Part shown: piece after piece, positions 52,020 to 61,683 of the stretch
How positions within the stretch are numbered: the stretch's first letter is position 1
Layout of the letters: each line of letters begins with the position of its first letter
Assembly: GCF_009730915.1 (NCBI RefSeq)
Contig: NC_052475.1
Coordinates: forward strand, 25,667,016-25,731,015
Source: Dioscorea cayenensis subsp. rotundata
Lineage: Eukaryota > Streptophyta > Magnoliopsida > Dioscoreales > Dioscoreaceae
Direction of reading: 5' to 3'
Length of the DNA stretch: 64,000 bases
The notes under the pieces: generated by a model
What the model was told of the DNA's origin: nothing
Database searches by the model: none
Seen by the model: the letters and a program-made list of their open reading frames with translations, nothing else
Translations under genes and position numbers: made by a program

Positions 52020-52028
52020 TAAAATAAA
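52020..52028. repeat. left 9-bp target-site duplication
   Basis: TAAAATAAA, identical to 61397-61405, immediately outside the left end of the element. Nine bases is the usual MULE duplication length. Confidence 0.7.
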
Positions 52029-52769
52029 GTGGAAATTGTCAAAAAAAATCCTTTAAGTTTGTAAAATTGTCAAAAACACCCCGTTAGTTTTGCAATCCCC
52101 AAAATCCCTCCTTTTAAACTCTATGCTTTTTCAAACCCCCAAACCCTCAGAATCTGATGTGAACGGAGTGAGTTTTTAAATTTTTGAATGAAAAATGCCT
52201 CATGACGGGGAGTCAGTCTGCATACCATCTCAGCGATTTGAGAGAAGTGGGCGGTTTTCCGTAGGGTAACCAGAGACGAATTTATCGGAGCCCGCTTAAT
52301 CGCTTTTTCTCAACTCACGCCTTCGCCTTTTTCCATTTCGGCTGCCTCCGAGTTGTCTCTACGCTCAAGCCTCTCAGAATCGGCATTTCATCGCCTTTTC
52401 CCTTTCCACCCAGATCTCGAAGGAGAAGTCCCCCGCAACTAGTTGGCATTTCATCGCTTGAAATCTAAGGTATTGAGTATGGTTTTATGTTAACTGCTCA
52501 TACAAAGAAAGATTTTTTTCGGTTTTGTTTTTGTGCTCCGTTGCTGGAAGATATCGAAGTCTGCAGGGGATTTCTACTGGGGTTTTGTTAGTCTACAGGA
52601 GATTTCTCATCGGGGTTTTGTTTTGTTTTGCGATTGTGACTAGTATACACTATCGAATCTGGGTTTTTCGATCAGTTATGATTTCGTGTAATATTTATAA
52701 TGTACATTTCCCGCTTCGCTTTGATATGGTCTGCGCTTTACAAACGAGGGTTGACGTTTAAGAAAATGA

Positions 52770-52925
52770 GATGTTACTGCTTAACATTTGTTGTCCCCTG
52801 CTTTAAGTATTCTCGCCCTCTGCTTAACAAAATGGGCTCTGCTTAACATTTTATATCTCTCGTTTAATAACCGAGAGTTCTACCGCTTTAAAAACCTTAT
52901 ATTTCCGCTTAAACTTTTTGTCAAT
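52770..52925. repeat. loosely periodic GYTTAA-core units in the MULE
   Basis: About seven units of roughly 19-24 bp, each opening with a variant of CTGCTTAAC (CTGCTTAACA, TGCTTTAAG, CTGCTTAACAA, CTGCTTAACAT, CGTTTAATA, CGCTTTAAA, CGCTTAAAC). The same core recurs in the element's other AT-rich spacers at 53790-53970, 55210-55390, 56300-56760, 57370-57530, 58870-58990 and 59660-60060. Confidence 0.7.
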
Positions 52926-53079
52926 ACTGCATGTCGAATGTGTTGTTATTTGTCGCGAGGCTTGTGATTATGGCGGTCAACCCTAGTTAACGGTCGATGC
53001 TATTCGACTATCGGTAGTGGAGACTTTAGGCTGAATTGAAAAATAACATGACCCCTCGACACTGGGAGATTATTCGACC

Positions 53080-53780
53080 TGGACACCGTTCTAGCTGCTC
53101 ATCGAGCTAGAAGCTATATACCAAGAGAGAGCCCTTCTTGATTCTCTTTTGCAAAAGGTACCATGGTCGCACCAATAAATTCAGGGATCGGGAAAGCTCT
53201 CCGAGTTTGAGACCCAGATGTGGCCCTCGTGCGGTCAGTCCAGCGTTACGATGGCGACTTGAGTGGTCTTCGGGAAGAAGAAAACCGGTCGTCGTTCAAG
53301 GGCGGTGATCTATCAAAGACCTACGAGAGACAGAGACTCCATCAAGAGCACTCTGCTGCAACTTGTTCGGCCGAGGGAGAAGAAGATAATTTGACAAACT
53401 CCCGATGGTGTACCTCATGGGGGACGATCCTCTTCCCAAATACATCATGCCTTTCGGTTCCGAATCGGATCGTTGATTACGCCGATGATCTACCGACCAT
53501 GGGGGCGACACGCGATGGCGCTAGCGACGCACAAGTGGCTTATGGAGGATATTCCAGCAGCGCCTGGCAGAGTGCAAGATCAGATGCGTCGGAAGAGACT
53601 CAACACGTGGTACATTAAAGGGTTGCTCGGTCGGCTTAACGTCTGGTTTTTACGAGCCTGAACGGGAAGAAAGTCCGCTTTCAGCAAGATCCCAAGGATG
53701 TCGTACTACGGTGAAAGTACTTCTACGGAAGCAAGCTGACGGTGAGAAACGAGCTTGTCATCACTCGATGGAAAAGAGGT
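53080..53780 (+). pseudogene. plant mobile domain / DUF1985-like remnant of MULE
   Basis: Family-like segments appear in successive frames: DVALV near 53217, KSTLLQLVRPREKKI near 53340, GTILFPNTSC followed by VPNRIVDYADDLPTMG near 53430-53510, ATHKWLMEDIPAA near 53530, and GRLNVWF near 53635. These match the pattern of plant mobile domain/DUF1985 proteins often fused to or paired with Ulp1-like proteases in MULEs. Frame changes by small indels prevent one continuous reading. It is probably the 5' part of the same gene as the protease remnant at 55390-56110. Confidence 0.6.
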
Positions 53781-55389
53781 AATAAATCATGGACAATGTT
53801 TAACATAAGTCTTTAACGTTTAAACATTTTATTTAGCGTTTAACTTTTAGTATTTACCGCTTAACTCTTTATTCATACTCGGTTTTAAATATTTTGTTCT
53901 CCGCTTTAATTATATTCTATAACGTTTAAATATATAAACACTGCTGTTTAAATATAGTTTTTATAGTTTAAAACTGAATGATTTCATTTGAAATTGTTCT
54001 GGTTTACATATGTTAGTTTCCCGATATGGTTCGCTGACGTCGAAGAAGAAATATTTGTTAGGTCAACCGAGCGGATGGATGTCATTGCTCGGGAACCACT
54101 TGCTCGAGCGAGGATGAGAGGCGTACTCTATGCTGGGCTACTGGGACGCCCTGCTCTCCTACTTCCAGCCCACGCACGCCGCACGATCTCGCCCGACGCC
54201 GAGAAGCCCTCCCCTACCCGCAGATTGCAACAACCCCCTACCACGATAACGACAAATCGAGTGTGGCAGCCCCGACCATGGCGCACCCTCCGGACCGCTG
54301 CACTTACCTGACATTAGGCGAAGATGTCACCGCGAACTCTTTACTGCAGCATGCCGGATATTGATGACCGAGGTTTCCTCGGCTTGCACGCTCGTGTCGA
54401 GGTACCGGAAGGAGCGTTCACAAATCGGCCAGCGCCATCCCTCGAAAGAATCGAGCACCCGGACGAACGAGGCGCCGACTTGACGACGAGGACATCATCG
54501 GAAGGTCATTCCAAGACGACCACATTCAAGAGACTTACGAAAAGAGGAGAACACATCGTCCTGTCTACACCGACGGGGACGACGATGAAACAATAGCAAC
54601 ACCATCGGGCGTCGATGTGGTCGTCACCGCTGAGAAGGCCGCTGACTCTCTTCTCGATGAAATCCTCGACCATGGAACCCTGATGCCGATTAAGATGCGA
54701 TCAAAGATGGACACAATCAACGAAGATCAAGAACAAGTTAAGGGTGTCTCCCAATGATGTCGTTGTCATGGCACGCGTTGAGAAGATCGTCGAATCCGTT
54801 GCTGCAGTGGCGCATGACGCCGCGACAGATCGCATGACCCAAGCAGGACACAATTTCACCACAACAAGAACCATGTAAGGATGTGCTCAAGTGGGTTGAT
54901 CTTTGTCGGCCGCCGTCCCCTCAAGATCGCGTACACAATCCCACAACAAGAACAACCATGTAAGGATGTGTTCAGCGTTGATGCGTCGCCGCCATCATCC
55001 CCGCATCGAAGGAAGATGCTGTCGAAGACTCGACCGAGCAACGAGAGAGATGATCAAGGCCAATCAAAAATGGGACTGATGGCTCGAAAGCTTTTTGATT
55101 CGAAGAAGAAGAAATGGGTTGGCTTTCGAGTCGTCTTTTAACAAATACGAGCAGGAGTTGATGAGGATCTTCCTCAATCGCTCTATGGATTCGGTAAGTG
55201 TAAAGTTTTTATGATATTGTTTAAAGGTTTTATTATAGTGTTTAACAATTACCTAATAGTGTTTTAATACCTTTATGTTATCATTTAATTTGTCTACTTA
55301 ACATTTAATTATATATAATATCATGTAACAATTGATAATATCATTTAAATATTTTTAATATGGTCTTATTATATCTGTTATCGTTTAAT

Positions 55390-56110
55390 CTTCAAAGATC
55401 TGTCGTGGAAGAATGACACTGTCGAGACCACATGCGACAAATTATACACGCTGCTTGAGGGAAGGAGATGGTCACTGATGATGTGATGGACGCTCGTATG
55501 CATAATACAAAAGTCGGCGAGCAAAGAGCCATATCCTTACAAGAAGCGCGCCTCCATCACCGACCGCTTCATGCTGTTTATGTCCAAGCGAGACGACGCA
55601 CATGACACAATTATGGCTATGATCGGGGATGCGCTGCGCAAAGCTCGCATGAAGTTCAAATTGTCATCCTCCCGATAATCACATGAATGGCCACTTCTAC
55701 ATGTCGTCGTCCTGACAATGATAAACAAGAATACATGCATTATTCTTCATGTCCGGGGTACGATAAGGACGCGTTGGACATGGTAAGTTCCTTAATTATG
55801 TCCTATTAATATCTATTTGGTATTTAAATCACTATTCTAATCTCGACTTGCATATCTCGACAGCGGAATCTATTCGACAATTGTGTCGATATGGAGTTCG
55901 GCGAGTCGACGATGGCAAAGTACCCACTCGTGCACGACATAGAAACCCCACGCCAAAAACAAGGAAGCGTCGATTGCGTCGCTCATCGTCATGCGTTTTA
56001 TCGAGCAATTACTTTGGGGTGAGAAGTTACGACTACCGCAGACAGACGTTCCTTACCCTCGGATACTGGTATGTTACCCGCATACTTAAGGAGGGAGGCG
56101 TACCGACGTC
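55390..56110 (+). pseudogene. Ulp1-like (C48) cysteine protease remnant of MULE
   Basis: Segments typical of transposon Ulp1 proteases follow one another. HMNGHF near 55680 holds the catalytic-His region. EYMHYSSCPGYDKDALDM at about 55730-55780 follows; an intron-like gap with a GT donor then leads to RNLFDNCVDMEFGES, and RQKQGSVDC at about 55950-55976 holds the nucleophile Cys. After a frame change come IVMRFIEQLLWGEKLRLPQ and then YVTRILKEGG. These lie in at least three frames, so no active enzyme is encoded as written. Confidence 0.65.
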
Positions 56111-56264
56111 CCATGCATAAAGGGGTCGTCACAAGCGGGTTAAATTTTTGTTTTTCAAGAACATGTCCTCAGTATATCCGAATGTCAATTTTATTTTTCG
56201 AATGTAAACTCGGACAAATTCATTTCATTGTTTTCGTGTTCGAAGAGCATGACTTGTATATGTT

Positions 56265-56780
56265 AATGTAAATTTTGTTTGTTTTGAATTAGTAAAAGCG
56301 AGGTTAAATTCCATTCGGTTTCATTTCATTGTTTAATTTACGTTCTAATTGTGTACATTTCACTTTCATTGTTTAAATATACTATATATCGTTTAAATAT
56401 CAGTTTTAAATATTTCAAAATACGTGTACTCGCTTAAAATAACACTCTGTCTCTGCTTAACTAAATGCATTCATTGTTTAAATAAATATGGGAAGTCTGC
56501 CCATCAATAACTATATATCTCAATGTAAAGTTTGTTTGTTTTCAATTGTAAAGGCAGGTTAAATTTCATTCGAGCTTTCATTTCATTGTTTAATTTACGT
56601 TGTAGTTGTGTACATTTCCGCTTTCATTGTTTAAATATACCATATATCGCTTAAAACATCGCTGAAATATTTCAAATTATAGTGTATCCGTTTAAAATAA
56701 CAATGTCTCTGTTTAAATACATTCAATTCGCTGTAAAGAGGTAGAGTTTAAATATGGAAACAACTCCATCAATACACAAT
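56265..56780. repeat. 257-bp tandem duplication at the convergence point of the MULE genes
   Basis: AATGTAAATTTTGTTTG at 56265 recurs as AATGTAAAGTTTGTTTG at 56522. The whole following block is shared (TTTCATTTCATTGTTTAATT, TGTGTACATTTC, TATATCG, AAATATTTCAAA, GTCTCTG) with scattered substitutions and small indels. It contains many GTTTAA cores and no coding remnant. Confidence 0.85.
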
Positions 56781-56809
56781 GTTTCCCCAGTCATCGCTCG
56801 GCTTATTAA

Positions 56810-58870
56810 CAATACCTAGTCGGCCGCGCTTCATTCAGAAGATCGTCGATTGCGACCGGATCCATGGCGGCGGGCGTCGATGTAACTCGCGGACATCAAA
56901 CGCTATGCGACTCGATCCTCTTTCGCTCAGGCCGCCCGTGCCTTCTCGTCACAGGGCGGTCGCAAAGCGAAGCTCACGATTTCCGATCGAGGCATCGTCA
57001 TCGTCGGGTATGGGGAATATAGCTTCCTTTGTACGCAAGTTTGTAATTGTCGACGGTGAAGTACCCGCTAATAAATCGATGTACGTTGCGTCTGCATCGC
57101 ATTATTGCTGCTGCGCGTGTTTTCGCAAGGGATACCATAAACTTGCCACCTTCGACATGAACAAGTTCTGATGGCGAGATCCACGTAGTTCTCGCCGATC
57201 GGTCGATCACTCGTAACGATCATCGACACAACGACCAACACGAAGATTTCGTACCGTCCTCAACAATAATCGCTACCTTGGAATGTATGTCCGGGCATAA
57301 GTAGGTCTCCCATTTGTTGCTCGCTCACTGCCCGGTTACATAACATGCGCATCAACTCGAACCTCGCAAATAAGGTTAAACAAAGACAGATGATGGTTAA
57401 ATAATTCAGTAAACATGTTTAAACATTATTGTAAATATTTAAACGAAAGGATTAATATTTAAAGTCACACAAGTGTAATTAAACAAAGATTGAGAATGTT
57501 TAAAGGGTAACACTAAATGTTAAGTGTAAAACCAACATTCGCAGACCTTATGGAGTCGACCATTTTCGCCACCGATAAATGGACGAGCTTCCTCGATCCA
57601 AGCATTGAATCGACTCGACGACGCTTTGAATACATCTCACCCCAACGATCACCTCCGAGATGAATCATCGACCAACGTGCCATATCCGATTTATTAATCA
57701 ACGAAGTGATGAGCTTCGGGTGATGCGGCTCGCAGCTTCATTCACTCGGTATCATCGAAATCTTTAGCGTGGATGCCCACGCACGCGAAGCATATGAACC
57801 CGAGCACTCCTCCCTCAATGCCTTCCCAAGTCCGACATCGCTTTCATAAAATTGGCCTCCAAATGTCGAAGCACGATGTAGCGTGTGCTGAAGAAGGGAA
57901 GACTCTCGCAATTGCTTCCTCACAAGGCCCTTGGACCTGTCCGACACGAAGGTAATTATCTCATGATAATCTCCATCCTCGTATAAGGCATCGCCTAACC
58001 TAGATACGAACCAAGTCCAATCGCATCGGTCTCGCTTGTCGACTATACCGAGGCGACGTGGAAAAACCATTGTTTCCATCTTTCCCTCGTGGCACCCAAA
58101 GAGTGTACCCCGATATTTTTCCAAGGAGGTGGGTACCATCGAGAAACGAGGAGCGGCCTCGCGAAGCCCTCTCGAATCCTCACAATACACGCTACGAAAG
58201 AAAAGAATGCACGCTTTAAAACGATCACCGCCTCTTTCCACGATCGCAATCGTCGCCGGATTTGTCTCACCCACCTTATCCACATACCAAAGCAAACAAC
58301 GTGAGTCGGAGATGTCACCGCCAGTCGAGGACCACCCGGCATGCTCTTTTTCCCAACCAAGCCCTGCTTGCGATGGTATGTGGACACCATGTTCCCCGCA
58401 ACATGTCCCTTCCTCGAATGTCGATGGCCTCAGTACAAGGGACGGTCCTCGAGCTTCGAATCACTCGTCGCTAACCCATTTTTCGACGCTTTCGGATGTG
58501 ACGTCGAACCTACGCCACCACCGCAAGTGCGACGGGTTGATTGTCTTGATTCTGAAAAGTATTTTTGTTATACTCTTTTGACGCATGAAGCGCTTAACGA
58601 CAACCACTCGGCAGAGACATTCCACAACACCCGATGTTTTTTTCGCTCTTTATGAAATCGAAGTCAAAATTCCTTTTGATTGCATGATTTGAAGTACATC
58701 CTCGAAATGTTCGACATCGTCAAAACGTCTGTCAATATCCAACGACAAAGACTTTCGTAATGATCTCGACGAGGAAGGAAGACATCCCACACCGTCGTGG
58801 TCACCATGGGGATGAATGGGAGCACTGCAGAATCAATTCCGCCAACATTTCGATCAAATAAAAAGATCAA
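56810..58870 (-). pseudogene. MULE transposase remnant (MuDR-like, DDE/SWIM/zinc knuckle)
   Basis: Minus-strand remnants in N-to-C order: LCRWILTDVLTMSNISRMY near 58750, KLEDRPLY, LWYVDKVGETNP near 58280, an FLDGTHLL-type first catalytic motif with Asp codon at 58140-58138, KYRGTLFG, GIVDK, WTWFVSRLGDALY, IITFVSDRSKGLV (second acidic site region), VGLGKALREEC, then RWGEMYS and HLSVAKMVDSIR. The SWIM-type end follows (VHVEGGKFMVSLAK, KHARAAI, GYFTVDNYKLAY), with a basic tail and zinc-knuckle-like NRRS near 56850. The longest open stretch is 57738-58295, but motifs fall in all three frames. Further N-terminal remnants may reach 59216. Confidence 0.72.
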
Positions 58871-59844
58871 TATGTTAAGCTGAGAATATAATGTTTAAGT
58901 GATAATGATCAATATTTAAACGTTAAATTAAATACTTAAGCATTTAACTAATAACGAAACGACTAGTACAATATGTTAAACAACGACTTTTACATATTTA
59001 CACAATAAACGACCCCTGCATAACCGGAATAATTAAAAGAAAAAGGAACTCTACAACGAGTAAAACCTCGCTTTCATTAGGATTCAAGAATGGCACATTT
59101 TTCCGCTCCCCGACGACAAGATCAACTACAAAGACATTTGAAGATGGAGTGGACGTGACACATCCACTGGAAGTCAACATCGCTTTTCTATTAGGGCAAA
59201 CCGCTTTTATATCCATCTCGGTGTGATGAACTTAACCCTCGATAAGAGAAACTTCGAGACCCCATCGCTCACATATCTCGCCTAACACCAACTCCCAAGA
59301 AGTCCGAAAGCAGTGAACATTAGCACCCTTCCCTCCCCGTCGAATCTAGCAATACCACAAAAACTCTCCATAATATATCGGGCCGAAAACCAAATCGTAC
59401 AAACCAAATGAAGTTAAGAACAAAAAGAAGACGTAAGAAGAAGAAGTAGAAGATGTAAAGAACAAAATCAAAGCAATGAAAGGCAAACAAAAAGCCAGCT
59501 TGTACGATGACAGAGGTTGGGACTAGACGTGATGTGATCGGGCGGTATTTTTTTCCCTCCATCCCAAGGGCAAAAAGGGAAATATATGTCACTCGCTCGC
59601 GAGGAAGACATATTGTCATCGCTCGAATGAACGTTCTCAACTCAACATGAGTCTCTCTGTAAACGCTAGCTTTTTATGTTTAAACGGATACATATAGTGT
59701 TTAAAATAATGGTTAACCTGCTTTAACTAAAGTCTATATCATGTAAATAATATGTTATCGCTTTAAATCGAATGCTTTCACCGACATCACAGTCAAGATG
59801 GGTACCTCCCTCGGTCATCGCTTTAAACATCTTTACGTATTTTT

Positions 59845-60000
59845 CTTAAACACCGTTGTCATTGTTTAAAGAGTAACTAGAGTATTGTTTAACTTTTTCT
59901 ATTGTTTACACCGTTGTCATTGCTTTAAAGAGTAACTTTTTCTTAAACACCGTTGTCACTGCTTAAACATAGTTACGTATTTTCTATTGCTTACAACGAC
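59845..60000. repeat. local tandem repeat in MULE spacer
   Basis: Variants of CTTAAACACCGTTGTCATTG and TTTAAAGAGTAACT occur three times within about 150 bp, alternating with TTTTCTATTGTTTAC-like blocks. This is part of the GYTTAA-rich spacer of the minus-strand half of the element. Confidence 0.75.
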
Positions 60001-60433
60001 GTTCTTTTGTTTCCCACATTGTTTGTTTTTTACTAGGTCTATGTTTAAATTTCGTAGGTTCACAACAAATAAGCTTGTTTCGCTTTTTATTTATAAAAGA
60101 TTTACAACATTTACAACATTTACAACGTCCGGCTTCTGACTGACACTCACGACTCGACCGTCGATAACTAAAACCAGTGTCCCAGACATTCGAACGCTCA
60201 CGATGGCCAGACAACATGCACATCAACTTGAACCCCGCACAACGCATAACATTAAAAAGGTTAAACAACACATATTCACTTTAAAAACGACTATTAATCA
60301 ATGTGTCGCGCCTGGGACTTAAAACGAAGATCCCCGATAGTTAAACACGTAATCGTAATAGTCAGTACACCCGACGTAATGTTCTTAAATGGTAGCAGAA
60401 AGTCTCAGCTGATAAATATCAACCCTCAGTCTT

Positions 60434-60684
60434 AAAGGATGTTTCCTCGATCTCCTCCTTTAGAGAATCCTCCGCAATCACGAAATACGTGAAAAATTTC
60501 TTTTCTTACCCAAGTCGAAATGCTCGCTTAATCGTCATTTCCATCATCCATCAGCAAGAATCCTCTCGTGATTCGTGCAATTATGAGAGCATTTCGACTC
60601 AAGCGAAAAAGATAATTTAACTTGTTGCGTGATCGCGGCTAAACGATTCTCAAGATAAGGAAGAAGGTTCACGAAACATCCTTT
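60434..60684. repeat. imperfect ~250-bp inverted repeat in MULE
   Basis: The left arm, 60434-60526, runs from AAAGGATGTTTC through GAGAATC and ATCACG to AAGTCGAAATGCTC. The right arm, 60587-60684, reads as its reverse complement in the same order: AAAGGATGTTTC, GAGAATC, ATCACG, GAGTCGAAATGCTC. About 60 bp lie between the arms. The transcript of either strand could fold into a long imperfect hairpin. Confidence 0.7.
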
Positions 60685-61396
60685 TCGTGATAGAGGGTCA
60701 TGTCCATGGGAAGAGTGAGGACGAGGAGGAGGAGGAGGATGATGAGGACGACGAGGAGTGGTCAGTCCACTGGGGAGTGGTTCTTTCCGGTTATTTATGG
60801 TGTGAATTCCACGTGCAGTCGACTCTTCATATCCGAGAAAAAAGTTAAACGCATACGATGGCTCGATATCGATCGACGAGAACGAATCGGGTGTTCGAGA
60901 AATTTCATGTTACCGCAGATAAATTTTAACGCCAGTCATTAATTCTTACGCACGGATACCATAACCTCTGCCACCGCCACGTGCCACCGCCAAAGCAATT
61001 CGGATCAAACGAAAAAAATCACCGCTTTTACGCAGAGACTTTTGAGAATTTACACGCTAATATGAATAGTTATACATGAAAGATAACGTTAAACCCGAGA
61101 TGGGTAAGTATTACACTGGATATGACTAATTATTAAACATATTAGTAAAATATTTAAACGTTAAACCAAGCGAAAGTTCCCTTCAAAAAGGTCGAACACG
61201 ATGCGATTAGGCGCTTTCCTTTCCCACCATTTTCGTACTAAAAACGAGATTTCACAAATACTGACCCATTCTAGCTCGAATCAGTAGGGTGTAAAAGTGA
61301 AGTTAAACACTAACTGAAGGGCTTGTCCCAAAGTGTCAAAAAGAGGAGGTTTTTGGGAAGTTTTGAAAATTACGAGGGATGAACAGTAATTTTCCC

Positions 61397-61405
61397 TAAA
61401 ATAAA
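61397..61405. repeat. right 9-bp target-site duplication
   Basis: TAAAATAAA, an exact copy of 52020-52028, directly after the element's terminal CCC. Confidence 0.7.
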
Positions 61406-61683
61406 ACACATCTGGCCTCCCAGTTTGTTCTTATTCCCAAGCTCTCTGTCTTCATATGGTTTGTAAATATGAACGTATGGAGGACATATTGAAAAAAAGA
61501 AACTTTTTTTATTTAAGTATTTTCCACGTCAGCGAAATGGACGGTCCAGATCTGATGGTCCAAGCCCGTATCGCCTTCTCGATCTCGCTGGCTTCCACCC
61601 TTCCGCTCTCTTCTCAGTTTCTCACCGTGGATCAGCGCATCAGAGTTTGCGAGAATTCGACGCCGCCGACGAAGCGTGGCTAG
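61397..61683 (+). promoter_or_regulatory. BCCP proximal promoter and leader, truncated by the MULE
   Basis: Only 287 bp separate the transposon from the BCCP start codon. A TATA-like TTTATTTAAGTATT lies near 61508, followed by ACGTCAGC and a CT/GC-richer leader from about 61560. The core promoter therefore appears intact, but everything further upstream is transposon DNA. Confidence 0.5.

Larger units (their letters stand above)
52029..61396. mobile_element. Mutator-like element (MULE) carrying a Ulp1-like gene and transposase remnants
   Basis: A 9.4-kb unit bounded by identical 9-bp duplications. The left end begins GTGGAAATTGTC; the right end, reverse-complemented, begins GGGAAAATTACT, an imperfect terminal pair with resemblance continuing inside (TTTTGCAATCCCCAAAATCCC versus TTTTCAAAACTTCCCAAAAACC). 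Inside, coding-like blocks are CpG-rich and separated by AT-rich spacers. A plus-strand gene (plant mobile domain, then C48 protease) converges on a minus-strand MULE transposase near 56300-56800. Both are frame-broken. MULEs carrying Ulp1-like genes are a known class (Kaonashi-type); this copy is non-autonomous as written. Confidence 0.82.

Noticed and set aside
57738..58295. 185-codon minus-strand frame as an intact gene
   Set aside because: It is open by compensating frame changes: the catalytic FLDGT-type motif and flanking transposase motifs lie in other frames, so it is a remnant, not a gene.
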